Part shown: positions 15,702 to 24,593 of the stretch, one piece after another | Layout: the number at the start of each line of letters is the position of its first letter | Position numbering within the stretch: position 1 is the first letter of the stretch | Assembly (NCBI RefSeq): GCF_900626285.1 | Contig: NZ_LR131147.1 | Coordinates: 1,642,658 to 1,706,657, forward strand | Source: Intestinimonas massiliensis (ex Afouda et al. 2020) | Lineage (GTDB): Bacteria > Bacillota > Clostridia > Oscillospirales > Oscillospiraceae | Direction: 5' to 3' | DNA: 64,000 nt | Made by a program: the position numbers and the translations under genes | Notes under the pieces: generated by a model | The model's input: only the letters and a program-made list of their open reading frames with translations | Database searches by the model: none | What the model was told of the DNA's origin: nothing

Positions 15702-16982
15702 TTACAGGGTGGGGAATACTGCCCTGGCGGCCTCCAGGGTGGCCTCCAGTTCCGCCTGGCCATGGGCCTCCGAGACGAACATGGCCTCGAACTGGGCGGG
15801 GGCCAGGGCCACGCCGTGGCGGAGCATGCCCTGGAAGTATTTGGCGTACCGGCCCACGTCGCTGCCCTTGGCGTCCACGAAGGTGGTCACTTCGGTGGGG
15901 GTGAAGAAGGGGGCCAACAGGGAGCCGATCTGGTTCACCGCCACCGGAATGCGGGCCTCCGCCGCGGCGGCGCGGAGCCCCTCCGCCAGCCATTTGGCCT
16001 TGGCGGCGATGTCGGGATAGATCTCCGGGTGGTCCTTCAGATAGCGCAGCTGGGCCAGACCGGCGGCCATGGCCACCGGGTTGCCGCTGAGGGTGCCCGC
16101 CTGATAGACGGGACCGCAGGGGGCCACCTGCTCCATGAGGGCCCGGCTGCCGCAGTAGGCGCCCACCGGCATGCCGCCGCCGATGATCTTGCCGAAGGTC
16201 ACCAGGTCGGCCTTGACGCCGAAGTATTCCTGGGCGCCCCCCAGGGCCAGCCGGAAGCCGGTGATGACCTCGTCAAAGATCAGCAGGGCGCCGCTCTTGT
16301 CGCACAGCTTCCGCAGTCCCTCCAGGAACCCGGGGGCGGGGTTCACCACTCCCATGTTGGCGGCCACCGGCTCCACGATGATGCAGGCGATCTGGCCGGG
16401 CCAGGCGTCCAGCAGCTCCTCCACGGAGGAGAGGTCGTTGAACTGGGCGGTGAGGGTGTGCTTCACGATATCCTCCGGCACGCCGGCGGAGGAGGGGTGG
16501 CCTCCCGCCAGGGCGGAGGACCCGGCGTTCACCAGCAGGCAGTCGGAGTGGCCGTGGTAGCAGCCCTCGAATTTGATGATCTTGTCCCGGCCGGTGGCCC
16601 CACGGGCCAGCCGGACGGCGGACATGACGGCCTCGGTGCCGGAGTTGACCATCCGCACCATCTCGATATTGGGCACCAGGTCCACCATCAGCTGGGCGAT
16701 CTCCACCTCCCGGCGGGTGGGGGCGCCGAAGGACAGGCCGTCCTTCACGGCCTTCTCCACCGCCTCCCGGATGACGGGGTGGTTGTGGCCCAGGATCATG
16801 GGGCCCCAGGAGCAGACGTAGTCGATGTACCGCTCTCCGTCCTCGTCCCAGATGAAGGGGCCGTCGGCTTTTGTGATGAAGCGGGGGGCCATGCCCACCG
16901 CCCGGTAGGCCCGCACCGGGGAGTTGACCCCGCCGGGCAGCACCTTGACGGCCTGCTCAAACAGTTCCTCCGAGCGTCCCAT
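15702..16982 (-). CDS. hemL: Glutamate-1-semialdehyde 2,1-aminomutase
   Basis: A 426-residue PLP enzyme that converts glutamate-1-semialdehyde to 5-aminolevulinate, the second step of the C5 pathway. Key features are 'VLPGGVNSPVRAY' at the N-terminus, 'MVNSGTEAVMSAVRLARG' (PLP phosphate site), 'FDEVITGFR' and the Schiff-base lysine in 'VTFGKIIGGGMPVGAYCG'. Length is standard. The ATG (16982) shares a TGATG junction with the hemB stop. It is the last gene of the operon that begins with cbiM. No haem-branch gene is near, so the 5-aminolevulinate made here is probably for cobalamin and sirohaem. Confidence 0.96.
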   Translation of the reverse strand: MGRSEELFEQAVKVLPGGVNSPVRAYRAVGMAPRFITKADGPFIWDEDGERYIDYVCSWGPMILGHNHPVIREAVEKAVKDGLSFGAPTRREVEIAQLMVDLVPNIEMVRMVNSGTEAVMSAVRLARGATGRDKIIKFEGCYHGHSDCLLVNAGSSALAGGHPSSAGVPEDIVKHTLTAQFNDLSSVEELLDAWPGQIACIIVEPVAANMGVVNPAPGFLEGLRKLCDKSGALLIFDEVITGFRLALGGAQEYFGVKADLVTFGKIIGGGMPVGAYCGSRALMEQVAPCGPVYQAGTLSGNPVAMAAGLAQLRYLKDHPEIYPDIAAKAKWLAEGLRAAAAEARIPVAVNQIGSLLAPFFTPTEVTTFVDAKGSDVGRYAKYFQGMLRHGVALAPAQFEAMFVSEAHGQAELEATLEAARAVFPTL

Positions 16983-17965
16983 CAGCCGATATCCCCCTTC
17001 CGGATGGCATCCGCCAGCTCCTTGGCGTAGTAGGTGATGAGCATATTGGCTCCCGCCCGGAAGATGGAGACGGCGGTCTCGCACATGATGCGGTACTCGT
17101 CGATGAGCCCGGCGGCGGCGGTGGCCTTGATCATGGCGTACTCGCCGGACACCTGGTAGGCGCACATGGGCAGGTCGTAGGCGTCGGAGCACTCCCGGAT
17201 CACGTCCAGGTAGCTGAGGGCGGGCTTGACCATGATGATGTCTGCCCCCTCCTCGATGTCCAGGGCGCACTCCTTCAGGGCCTCCTTGCGGTTGTGGGGG
17301 TCCATCTGGTAGCCCTTCCGGTCCCCGAAGGAGGGGGCGGAGCCCGCCGCGGAGCGGAAGGGGCCGTAGAAGGCGGAGGCGTACTTGGCGGAGTAGGCCA
17401 TGATGGGCACAGTCTCATAGCCGTGCTCGTCCAGGGTGGCCCGGATGGCGGCCACCCGGCCGTCCATCATGTCGGAGGGGGCCACCATGTCGGCCCCGGC
17501 CTGGACGTGGGACAGGGCGGTCCTGGACAGCACCTCCAGGGTCTTGTCGTTGTCCACCTCATGGCCCCGGAGGATACCGCAGTGGCCGTGGTCGGTGTAC
17601 TCGCACATGCACACGTCGGTGATGACGTAGAAGTCGGGGTGCTTTGCCTTAATGGCCCGGATGGCCTCCTGCACCACCCCGTGCTGGTCCCAGGCGGAGG
17701 AGCCCACCGCGTCTTTCGTGGCGGGCAGGCCGAACAGGATGCAGTGATGCACTCCGGCGGCCAGGCACTCCTCCACCGCCAGATTCACGCTGTCGATGCC
17801 GTAGTGGTTCTGCCCCGGCAGGGCCTCAATGGGCCGGACCCCTTTCAGGGTCTCGTCCACGAAGATGGGGTAGATCAGGCTGTCGGGGGACATGCGGGTC
17901 TCCCGGCACAGGCGGCGCACCGCGTCATTGCCCCGCAGGCGGCGGGGCCGTTGGATCAGTTCCAT
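16982..17965 (-). CDS. hemB: Porphobilinogen synthase (ALA dehydratase)
   Basis: A 327-residue enzyme joining two 5-aminolevulinate molecules into porphobilinogen. The zinc-type metal motif 'DVCMCEYTDHGHCG' has all three cysteines. The two active-site lysines are in 'MAYSAKYASAFYGPFR' and 'MVKPALSYLD'. The start is taken as ATG 17965, 8 nt after AAGG, instead of a GTG three codons upstream. It follows the cobA-hemD stop with one base between stop and start and overlaps hemL by one base. Cytoplasmic. Confidence 0.97.
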   Translation of the reverse strand: MELIQRPRRLRGNDAVRRLCRETRMSPDSLIYPIFVDETLKGVRPIEALPGQNHYGIDSVNLAVEECLAAGVHHCILFGLPATKDAVGSSAWDQHGVVQEAIRAIKAKHPDFYVITDVCMCEYTDHGHCGILRGHEVDNDKTLEVLSRTALSHVQAGADMVAPSDMMDGRVAAIRATLDEHGYETVPIMAYSAKYASAFYGPFRSAAGSAPSFGDRKGYQMDPHNRKEALKECALDIEEGADIIMVKPALSYLDVIRECSDAYDLPMCAYQVSGEYAMIKATAAAGLIDEYRIMCETAVSIFRAGANMLITYYAKELADAIRKGDIG

Positions 17966-17966
17966 A

Positions 17967-19451
17967 TCAAACACCTTCTACAATTAAATCTGTCAGGGCG
18001 TCCATGGTGGCCGCTTTGGCAATTTTCACGGGAATTCCATACTGCTCCGCCTCCGTGGCGGTCTGCGCTCCGATACACATGCCTACCATCCGGGAGAAAT
18101 CGGCGTCCTCCCCCACGGAGGACACGAAGCCCTTCACGGTGGAGGCGGAGGTGAAGGTGACCAGGGTCACATCCTCCCCTTCCACCAGCGCCCGCAGGTC
18201 CTGGGACCGGGGATTTTCATACACCGTGCGGTAGGTGGCAATGTCGTCATAAGCAATGTTACGCTCCGCCAGCCCCTCTGTCAAGGCGGGGGAGCCCCCC
18301 TCCGCCCGGAGGATGAGCACCTTTCCCGCGGCGGGGAGACCTTCTCCCAGGTGGGCGGCGTCGTACACCTCCGGCACGTAGTCGGCCTTCAGGCCGTGCT
18401 TGGCCAGCTCCCGGTTGGTGCCGGGGCCGATGGCGGCCAGTTTGACCGTCCCCAGGGCCCGGGCGTCCCTGCCGTTGGCCTCCAGCCACCGCCACAGGGT
18501 ATCCACCCCGGCGGGGCTGGTGAGGGCCAGCCACTCATAGTCGGAAAGCCGCCCCATGGCCCCGTCCAGGGCCGGGCAGGGGTCCAGCGGCACGGTGGCG
18601 ATGCAGGGATACTCCCACACCTCCGCACCCAGGGCCCTCAGACGGGCGGACAGGGTACCCATACGCTCCTTGGGGCGGGTGACCACCACCGTTTTCCCCT
18701 TCAGGGGCAGGTTGTCGAACCAGTCAAAATCCTCCGCCAGGGCGCACACGCCCCCCACCACGATGACGGCGGGGCTGACCACCTGGGCCGCTTCCGCCGT
18801 CTCCGGCAGAGCCGCCAGGGTAGAGCTGATCCGCCGCTGGGCGGGGGTGGTGCCACGCTCCACCACGGCGGCGGGGGTGGCCGGGTCCATGCCCGCTTTC
18901 AGCAGTCCGGCGCAGATATTGGGCAGGGCGGATACCCCCATCAGAAAGACCAGGGTGCCGCGGGTGCGCACCAAGGCCTCAAAGTCGATGTCCAGCTCCT
19001 TCCCCGCCCGCTGGTGGCCGGTGACGATGTGGAGGGAGGAGCAGCAGTCCCGGTGGGTCACCGGGATGCCCCCGTAGGCGGGGGCGGCGATGGCGGAGGT
19101 GATGCCGGGCACCTCCTCAAAGGGGACCCCGTGGGCGGCCAGCAGCTCCAGCTCCTCGCCCCCACGGCCGAACAGGAAGGGGTCGCCCCCTTTCAGGCGC
19201 ACCACGTTCTTCCCCTCCAGGGCCTTGTCCAGCAGGATCCGGTTGATCTGATCCTGGGGCACGGGATGGCGGGACGCCTGCTTGCCCACGTTGATCTGTT
19301 CGGCCGTCTCGGGCATGAGGGCCAGGATGGCGGGGCTCACCAGCCGGTCGTACACCACCACCTCCGCCTTCCGGAGGGCCTCCAGCCCCTTCCGGGTCAG
19401 CAGGCCGGGGTCTCCCGGTCCCGCACCCACCAGCGTCACTTTTCCGGGCAT
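17967..19451 (-). CDS. cobA-hemD: Fusion of uroporphyrinogen-III methyltransferase and synthase
   Basis: A 494-residue bifunctional protein. Residues 1 to about 240 are the SUMT/CobA SAM-dependent methyltransferase ('LVGAGPGDPGLLTRKG', 'VVRLKGGDPFLFGRGGEE', 'GITSAIAAPAYGGIPVTHR') that methylates uroporphyrinogen III to precorrin-2. Residues of about 245-494 are uroporphyrinogen-III synthase HemD ('GKTVVVTRPKERMGTLSARL', 'TFTSASTVKGF', 'CIGAQTATEAEQYG'). The fusion is known in clostridia and channels uroporphyrinogen III straight to precorrin-2. An AAGGAGGGG site precedes the ATG, which overlaps the hemC end by 16 nt. Confidence 0.95.
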   Translation of the reverse strand: MPGKVTLVGAGPGDPGLLTRKGLEALRKAEVVVYDRLVSPAILALMPETAEQINVGKQASRHPVPQDQINRILLDKALEGKNVVRLKGGDPFLFGRGGEELELLAAHGVPFEEVPGITSAIAAPAYGGIPVTHRDCCSSLHIVTGHQRAGKELDIDFEALVRTRGTLVFLMGVSALPNICAGLLKAGMDPATPAAVVERGTTPAQRRISSTLAALPETAEAAQVVSPAVIVVGGVCALAEDFDWFDNLPLKGKTVVVTRPKERMGTLSARLRALGAEVWEYPCIATVPLDPCPALDGAMGRLSDYEWLALTSPAGVDTLWRWLEANGRDARALGTVKLAAIGPGTNRELAKHGLKADYVPEVYDAAHLGEGLPAAGKVLILRAEGGSPALTEGLAERNIAYDDIATYRTVYENPRSQDLRALVEGEDVTLVTFTSASTVKGFVSSVGEDADFSRMVGMCIGAQTATEAEQYGIPVKIAKAATMDALTDLIVEGV

Positions 19452-20326
19452 GAAACCCCTCCTTTCATCTCATCCGCCAGGGCGATGGCCAGCGCCTCGC
19501 CCCGGTCCCTGGGGCCGGTGACGGTGCGGCGGAGCACACGCCCCGCCTCGTCCACGTACAGGCCCGTGATGGAAATTTCCTCATTCTTGATCCGGGCGTG
19601 GGCGGCGATGGGGGAGGAGCAGCCCCCGTCCAGCCGGCGGACAAAGGCCCGCTCGGCGGAGGCGCACAGGGTCCCCTCCTCATCCACCACATGGCTGAGA
19701 TAGCTCAGATCCTCCCCCGCCCGGCTCTGGATGGCCAGAATGCCCTGACCGGCGGCGGGGATCATCTCGTCCACGGTAAAGTACCGGGTGATCCGGTTTT
19801 CCAGCCCCAGCCGTTTCAGGCCGGCGGCGGCCAGCACCAGGGCGGAATACCCTCCCTCGTCCAGCTTCCGCAGGCGGGTCAGCACGTTGCCCCGCACCGG
19901 GGCGATGTCCACGCCGGGGAACAGCTCTTTCAGCTGCACCGCCCGCCGGGCGGAGGCGCAGCCGATGGGCTTGGTGTGATCCAGCTCGGCAGCACCCTGG
20001 GGCAGCACCAGCACGTCCCGGGGGTCCTCCCGCTTGGAGAAGCCCGCCAGAGGGATCCTGGGGTCCACGTCCATAGGCAGGTCCTTGCAGCTATGTACGG
20101 TCAGGTCCGCCCGGCCGTCCAGCAGGGCGGCGTCCAGCTCCTTCACAAAGAGGCCCTTGCCGCCGATCTTGTCCAGGGTGCGGTCCAGGATCTTGTCGCC
20201 GGTGGTTTTCATGGTCACCAGCTCCAGGGCGATATCCGGGTGGCTGGCCCGGATGGCGTCCATCACCAGCTCCGACTGGATGACAGCCAGCTTACTCTCC
20301 CGGCTGCCCACCCGTATGGTTTTCAT
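19436..20326 (-). CDS. hemC: Hydroxymethylbilane synthase
   Basis: A 296-residue porphobilinogen deaminase that polymerises four porphobilinogens to hydroxymethylbilane. The start 'IRVGSRESKLAVIQ', the segment 'DLTVHSCKDLPM', the 'GCASARRAVQL' phosphate/arginine region and the dipyrromethane-cofactor cysteine in 'RLDGGCSSPIAAHA' are all present. The ATG (20326) overlaps the hemA-fusion stop as ATGA and has GGAGG 7 nt upstream inside that gene, showing translational coupling. Confidence 0.96.
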   Translation of the reverse strand: MKTIRVGSRESKLAVIQSELVMDAIRASHPDIALELVTMKTTGDKILDRTLDKIGGKGLFVKELDAALLDGRADLTVHSCKDLPMDVDPRIPLAGFSKREDPRDVLVLPQGAAELDHTKPIGCASARRAVQLKELFPGVDIAPVRGNVLTRLRKLDEGGYSALVLAAAGLKRLGLENRITRYFTVDEMIPAAGQGILAIQSRAGEDLSYLSHVVDEEGTLCASAERAFVRRLDGGCSSPIAAHARIKNEEISITGLYVDEAGRVLRRTVTGPRDRGEALAIALADEMKGGVSCPEK

Positions 20327-21969
20327 TCCAATCCCTCCAGTACGGTCCGGATGGCCTTGGCGGCCCGGGCGGTGCGGGCGTGGTCGTCGCCCCGGCCCTC
20401 TACCCCCGCCACGATGTTGTCCCCGGTGCAGATGGCCGGGAAGAAGAAGGTGCACTCGTCCGGGGCGTCGGCCACGCTGACGGGGATGCCCAGAGCACGG
20501 GCCTCCTCCCCCACCGCGTGGTTGACCGCCCGGTCGTCGGTGGCGCTCACCGCCAGCTCCGCCCCGGCCAGGTCGCCGGGGGCATAGGGCCGCTGGAGCC
20601 ATTTGACCCCCTGGGGCAGGCTCCTGCACCGGGGGGCGATGAGCACCACCTCCGCCCCGAAGCGGGCCAAAACCCCCGCCCGGCGGCAGGCCACCGCCCC
20701 GCCCCCTACGATGACGGCCTTCTTCCCCGCCAGCTCCACGAACAGGGGGAACCGGAAGGGCTTTTCGCTGGGCTGGCTCCAACGGGGACGGGCGGCGGTG
20801 TGTACCTCGATCTTCTGGGCGGCCCGCTCCAGGTCCTCGGGGGTCAGGCTCTCCTTCAGCCCGCCGGACAGCAGATCCACCGCCCGGCTCACCGCCAGCT
20901 CCACCAGGTCCCGGGCCTCGGGGCCGTCCAGGTCGGTGGACAGCACCCGGGCGGTCACCGCCTGCTTCACCCGCTCCAGCCCGGGCAGGCAGGAGCGGTA
21001 GTTCTCCCACTGCTCCTGCTGGGACAGGTACTTTTGCAGAATCTCCTCCGCCTCCGGGGGGATATCCCGGCACACCTCCACCCCCAGGTCGTCCACGTTG
21101 TAGAGGGTGAAGCCGGGCAGCTCCCCCACCCCGGGCTCGATGTCCCGGGGGATGGCCAGATCCACCAGCACCTTGGGGGGCCGGGCCAGCTCGGCCAGCT
21201 CATAGGCCGCCACGGTATAGTGGGGGCTGGTGGTGGCGGAGAGCACCAGGTCCATCCCCTCCATGGCGTCGTACCGCTTCTCATAGGGGGTGACGGCGCA
21301 TCCGGCGGGCACCACGGTCTGGCCGTGGTGGTAGCTGCGCAGGGTAATTGTAACGGCGCACCCGGCGGCATGGAGCAGGTCGGCGGCCAGCCGCCCCATC
21401 TCCCCGTTGCCGATGACCAGGGCCTTTTTCCCCAAAAGGCCGCCCAGATGGGCGGCCAGCTTCTCCACCCCGCTCTGGGCGGCGGAGCGGGGCACCCCGG
21501 TGAGGCGCACCTTGCTCTTCATCTCTTTCCCGGCGGCGGCGGCGTTGCGGAACAGGGTCTCCAGCACGCTGTCCGCCGTGCCCGCCTCCCGGGCGGTCTG
21601 GATGGCCCCCTTCACCTGGGTGACGATCTGATCCTCCCCCCAGATCTGGGAGCGGAGCCCTCCGGCCACCTCCATCAGGCGGCGGGCGGCCTCCCAGCCC
21701 TTACAGGCGGTAAAGGCCTCCCGGAACGGAGCGTAGTCCACCCCGGCGGCGGCGCACAGCAGGGCCCCGGCGTCCAGCTCCGCCCCGTTGGTGCAGGACA
21801 GGTAGAGCTCGGTGCGGTTGCAGGTGGACAGCAGGGCGCACCCCTCGATCCGCGGATCCTTCCACAGCCTGCGGTCCAGCTCCACCACCTGGCCCCGGGT
21901 GAAGGACAGCTCCTCCCGCAGGTCGATGGGGGCCTTGTGCCAGTCCAGGCCGGCCATGATCAGATTCAC
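20323..21969 (-). CDS. hemA: Glutamyl-tRNA reductase fused to precorrin-2 dehydrogenase
   Basis: A 548-residue two-domain protein. Residues 1 to about 400 are glutamyl-tRNA reductase: catalytic Cys50 in 'LLSTCNRTELY', 'GEDQIVTQVKGAI', the NADPH site 'KALVIGNGEMGRLAADLL' and the dimerisation helix. Residues 405-548 match the NAD-binding half of sirohaem synthase (SirC/Met8): 'KKAVIVGGGAVACRRAGVL' (near 417-435) and 'SATDD' (475-479), expected to oxidise precorrin-2 to sirohydrochlorin. The fusion has precedent in clostridia. The GTG at 21969 is chosen because AAGGAGG is 7 nt upstream and it forms a GTGA overlap with cbiL. An internal ATG four codons later is the alternative. Confidence 0.93.
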   Translation of the reverse strand: MNLIMAGLDWHKAPIDLREELSFTRGQVVELDRRLWKDPRIEGCALLSTCNRTELYLSCTNGAELDAGALLCAAAGVDYAPFREAFTACKGWEAARRLMEVAGGLRSQIWGEDQIVTQVKGAIQTAREAGTADSVLETLFRNAAAAGKEMKSKVRLTGVPRSAAQSGVEKLAAHLGGLLGKKALVIGNGEMGRLAADLLHAAGCAVTITLRSYHHGQTVVPAGCAVTPYEKRYDAMEGMDLVLSATTSPHYTVAAYELAELARPPKVLVDLAIPRDIEPGVGELPGFTLYNVDDLGVEVCRDIPPEAEEILQKYLSQQEQWENYRSCLPGLERVKQAVTARVLSTDLDGPEARDLVELAVSRAVDLLSGGLKESLTPEDLERAAQKIEVHTAARPRWSQPSEKPFRFPLFVELAGKKAVIVGGGAVACRRAGVLARFGAEVVLIAPRCRSLPQGVKWLQRPYAPGDLAGAELAVSATDDRAVNHAVGEEARALGIPVSVADAPDECTFFFPAICTGDNIVAGVEGRGDDHARTARAAKAIRTVLEGLE

Positions 21970-22661
21970 GCCTGTTCCTCCTTTTTCACCAGCACCACCG
22001 AGAAGTAGCCGGTGCTCTCGGGCAGGTCGGCAAAGCTGGGGCACACCAGCTCCCCCTCCATGCCGCAGTTGGCCACCATGGAGGCCCGGCTCAGCAGGCC
22101 GTGCTCCTCCAGGGTGTTCTTCAGCGCCCCGATCTCCTTGCCCGCCTTCATGAACACCAGGTTGGCGTCCAGATCCAGGCAGTCGGACATGTCCCTGTGG
22201 GAGGCGGGGACGATGAGCAGCCGCTCGGATTTCTCGCACAGGGCCATACCCAGTCGGGCGGCCACAGCGCAGAAGGAGGGCACGCCGGGAATGATCTCCG
22301 CCTCGTACCCTCTGGCCGCCACCTTCCGGTGGAGGTAGAGGTAGGTGGAGTACACCGTGGGGTCTCCCAGGGTGAGGAAGGCCACGTCCTTCCCCTGGTC
22401 CAGCTGGGCACACACCAGGTCGGCGTTTTGTTCATAGGCGGCGTCCAGGGCGGCTTCGTCCCGGATCATGGGGGCGGCGCAGTACAGCAGCTGCTTCCCC
22501 TCCGTCAGGTCCCCGGCGATAGCCAGGGCGGTCTTTTCCCCCCGGCCCGCGTCGGGCACCGCCAGCACCGGACACTGGCGGATGATGCGCTCGGCCTTCT
22601 TGGTGAGCAGCTCCGGGTCGCCGGGACCCATCCCCACCCCGTAGAGTTTCCCCTGATTCAT
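21966..22661 (-). CDS. cbiL: Cobalt-factor II C20-methyltransferase
   Basis: A 231-residue SAM-dependent methyltransferase of the CbiL/CobI class, adding the C20 methyl of the corrin ring. It has the family's glycine-rich entry 'YGVGMGPGDPELLTKKA', 'AFLTLGDPTVYSTYLYL' and 'IIPGVPSFCAVAARLG'. Because the cluster carries CbiK, CbiG, CbiD and a precorrin-2 oxidase, the anaerobic substrate (cobalt-factor II) is inferred. ATGA overlap with cbiO upstream; GTGA overlap with hemA downstream. Confidence 0.94.
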   Translation of the reverse strand: MNQGKLYGVGMGPGDPELLTKKAERIIRQCPVLAVPDAGRGEKTALAIAGDLTEGKQLLYCAAPMIRDEAALDAAYEQNADLVCAQLDQGKDVAFLTLGDPTVYSTYLYLHRKVAARGYEAEIIPGVPSFCAVAARLGMALCEKSERLLIVPASHRDMSDCLDLDANLVFMKAGKEIGALKNTLEEHGLLSRASMVANCGMEGELVCPSFADLPESTGYFSVVLVKKEEQA

Positions 22662-23512
22662 ACCTTTTCTTCCTCCTTGAGCAGGCGTAAAATCTCCCGC
22701 CGGGCCGCCCCGATGGTGGCGGCGGTGCCGTGGGTGTCCAGCCCGTCGGCCTGCCGCAGCACCTCCATCAGATGGGCGATGCGGGGCAGGCGCAGATGAT
22801 TGGCCCGGAGGGCCTCCGGGTTGGCAAACAGATCGTCCGGCGTGCCCTCCAGCAGCACCCTGCCGCCTCCCAGCAGGTAGGCGTAGTCGCAGTAGAGGGG
22901 GACGATATCCATGTCGTGTGTGGCAATCAGAATGGTCATGCCCAGGCCGTCCCGCAATTGGACCAGCAGGCGCATGATCTCGCTGACCCCCTGGGGGTCC
23001 AGCCCGGCGGTGGGCTCATCCAGAATGAGCACCTCCGGCTCCATCACCAGCACCCCGGCGATAGCCACCCGCTTCTTCTGGCCGTAGGACAGGGCGTGGG
23101 TGGGCCGGTCCCGCAGCTGAGACGTGCCGGTGCGCTCCAGGGCCGCTTCCACCCTTCGGCGGACCTCCTCCGGCTCCAGGCCCAGGTTCACCCCGCCGAA
23201 GGACACGTCCCGGTACACATCGGCGGAGAAGAGCTGGTCGTCCGGGTCCTGGAACACGATGCCCACCCGCCGCCGCAGAGCGGTCAGGCCCTTCCGGTCG
23301 TACCGGACGGGCTGGCCGTCCAGCAGCACCTGGCCGCTCTTGGGGGTGAACACCCCGTTCAGGTTGAGGAACAGGGTGGACTTGCCCGCCCCGTTGGCCC
23401 CAAGAATGCCGGTGATGCTGCCCCGACCGGCGGACAGGGTGATGTGGTCCAGGGCGGCGGTGCCGTCCTCATAGGCGTAGCACAGGTCTTTTGTCTCGAT
23501 CGCAGGGTTCAT
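22658..23512 (-). CDS. cbiO: Cobalt ECF transporter ATPase
   Basis: A 284-residue ABC ATPase powering the CbiMNQO cobalt importer. Walker A 'GILGANGAGKST', Q-loop 'VGIVFQDPDDQLF', signature 'LSYGQKKRVAIAG', Walker B 'VLILDEPTAGLDP' and the H-loop 'ATHDMD' are all intact. The 'DPDDQLF' Q-loop and the 'SYGQKKR' signature are typical of ECF-type A components. The start is ATG 23512, in an ATGA overlap with cbiQ; the frame is open further upstream, but there it only shadows cbiQ. Confidence 0.95.
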   Translation of the reverse strand: MNPAIETKDLCYAYEDGTAALDHITLSAGRGSITGILGANGAGKSTLFLNLNGVFTPKSGQVLLDGQPVRYDRKGLTALRRRVGIVFQDPDDQLFSADVYRDVSFGGVNLGLEPEEVRRRVEAALERTGTSQLRDRPTHALSYGQKKRVAIAGVLVMEPEVLILDEPTAGLDPQGVSEIMRLLVQLRDGLGMTILIATHDMDIVPLYCDYAYLLGGGRVLLEGTPDDLFANPEALRANHLRLPRIAHLMEVLRQADGLDTHGTAATIGAARREILRLLKEEEKV

Positions 23513-24288
23513 CCCACCGCCATCCTTTCCAAATACAGCACCAGCAGCTGAACCCCCGCCACCCCCGCCGTCAGGGGGAGCAGCCACAGGCCGGGGGTGT
23601 AATCCCCCGCCAGGGTGGTGAGGCTGCCGGTGTAGCCCCGGGCCTCCAGGGCGGTATAGATGTTCTGGGCCTTCCGCCAGGCCCGGAGGAACACCATGGA
23701 GGACAGGGCGCCCAGGGAATTCACCGACCGGCGGAAGCCCTGATAGCCCAGCCTGGATTCCTGGGCCAGGCGGATGTGGTCGGCCGTCTCGGCCAGCACG
23801 AAGATGAAGCGGTAGATCAGCTCCATCAGCTCCACCAGCAGCTTGGGCACGTGGAGCCTCTCCAGGGCCATGGTCAGGTCGGTGATGGGGGTGTTGAGGG
23901 ACAGAAAATACATGCACCCTACCGCACCCAGGGCCTTGCAGAACAGCCGGGCCGCCTGGTACAGATCCTCAGCGGTAAAGCCCCACAGCCGCTCCCCCAC
24001 GGGGAGGGCGGCCACCACCGCCGTCCCCGCCGGGTAGCTGTGGATGAGAATGGTGATCCCGCCGATGACCAGGAAGGCCAGGGGGACTTTTAAAAAGTGG
24101 AGATAGACCCTGACCGGCAGGCCACCCAGGGCGGTGATGAGCACCCCCATCACCGCCACCGTGGCCACCCCCACCCAGACGCTGTTGCAGCACAGGCAGA
24201 TCACCAGAGCCGCCGCCGCCAGCGCCAGCTTGGGCAGGGGGGACACCCGGCGGAGCCGGGACTGATAGGCGTAGCGGTCGGTGCCCAT
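23509..24288 (-). CDS. cbiQ: Cobalt ECF transporter T component
   Basis: A 259-residue integral membrane protein with about five or six hydrophobic segments, the energy-coupling T subunit of the cobalt importer. The cytoplasmic coupling helix is near 'ESRLGYQGF', with 'AQNIYTALEARGY' as the second conserved Ala-Arg-Gly motif that touches CbiO. ATG 24288 is chosen; a GTG two codons upstream would overlap the cbiN stop as GTGA and has a closer Shine-Dalgarno, so the exact start is uncertain. Confidence 0.93.
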   Translation of the reverse strand: MGTDRYAYQSRLRRVSPLPKLALAAAALVICLCCNSVWVGVATVAVMGVLITALGGLPVRVYLHFLKVPLAFLVIGGITILIHSYPAGTAVVAALPVGERLWGFTAEDLYQAARLFCKALGAVGCMYFLSLNTPITDLTMALERLHVPKLLVELMELIYRFIFVLAETADHIRLAQESRLGYQGFRRSVNSLGALSSMVFLRAWRKAQNIYTALEARGYTGSLTTLAGDYTPGLWLLPLTAGVAGVQLLVLYLERMAVG

Positions 24289-24290
24289 GG

Positions 24291-24581
24291 TCACTTCTCT
24301 CCCTTGTTTTTATCGGATTTGGTCACCCGGCCCAGCACGAAGCCCACGATGCCCGCGCCGATGGCGGCCTGGAGGGCGAAGAGCAGGGACTCCACCTCGC
24401 CGCTGGCGGGCTCCAGAATGGGCTCGAACCAGGGCTCGTAGTCGGGGTTCAGCTCCGTAATGGCCTCCTCCGCCTCTCCGTCCGCCCCGCCGAACTCGGC
24501 GTTGGGCAACAGCCACAGGGGCACGGCGGCGATGACGATGACCAGGATGATCAGAATCAGATTTTTCTGCCAGACTTTCAT
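24291..24581 (-). CDS. cbiN: Cobalt transporter accessory subunit CbiN
   Basis: A 96-residue protein with two membrane helices (about residues 7-25 and 66-86) separated by an acidic extracytoplasmic loop ('FGGADGEAEEAITELNPDYEPWFEP'-like, shown in part). The loop motif 'YEPWFEP' is the CbiN signature. CbiN binds CbiM and helps load cobalt into the substrate pocket. Lies 12 nt after cbiM. The GEK tail precedes the cbiQ start. Confidence 0.95.
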   Translation of the reverse strand: MKVWQKNLILIILVIVIAAVPLWLLPNAEFGGADGEAEEAITELNPDYEPWFEPILEPASGEVESLLFALQAAIGAGIVGFVLGRVTKSDKNKGEK

Positions 24582-24593
24582 ATCCAGCCCTCC

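Noticed and set aside
15702..20326. A full haem pathway
   Set aside because: hemE, hemG/Y and hemH-like genes are absent from the window; the hem genes lead only to precorrin-2.
22658..23917. Longer start for CbiO
   Set aside because: The extra sequence only overlaps cbiQ in another frame; the start at 23512 has the ATGA coupling used throughout the operon.
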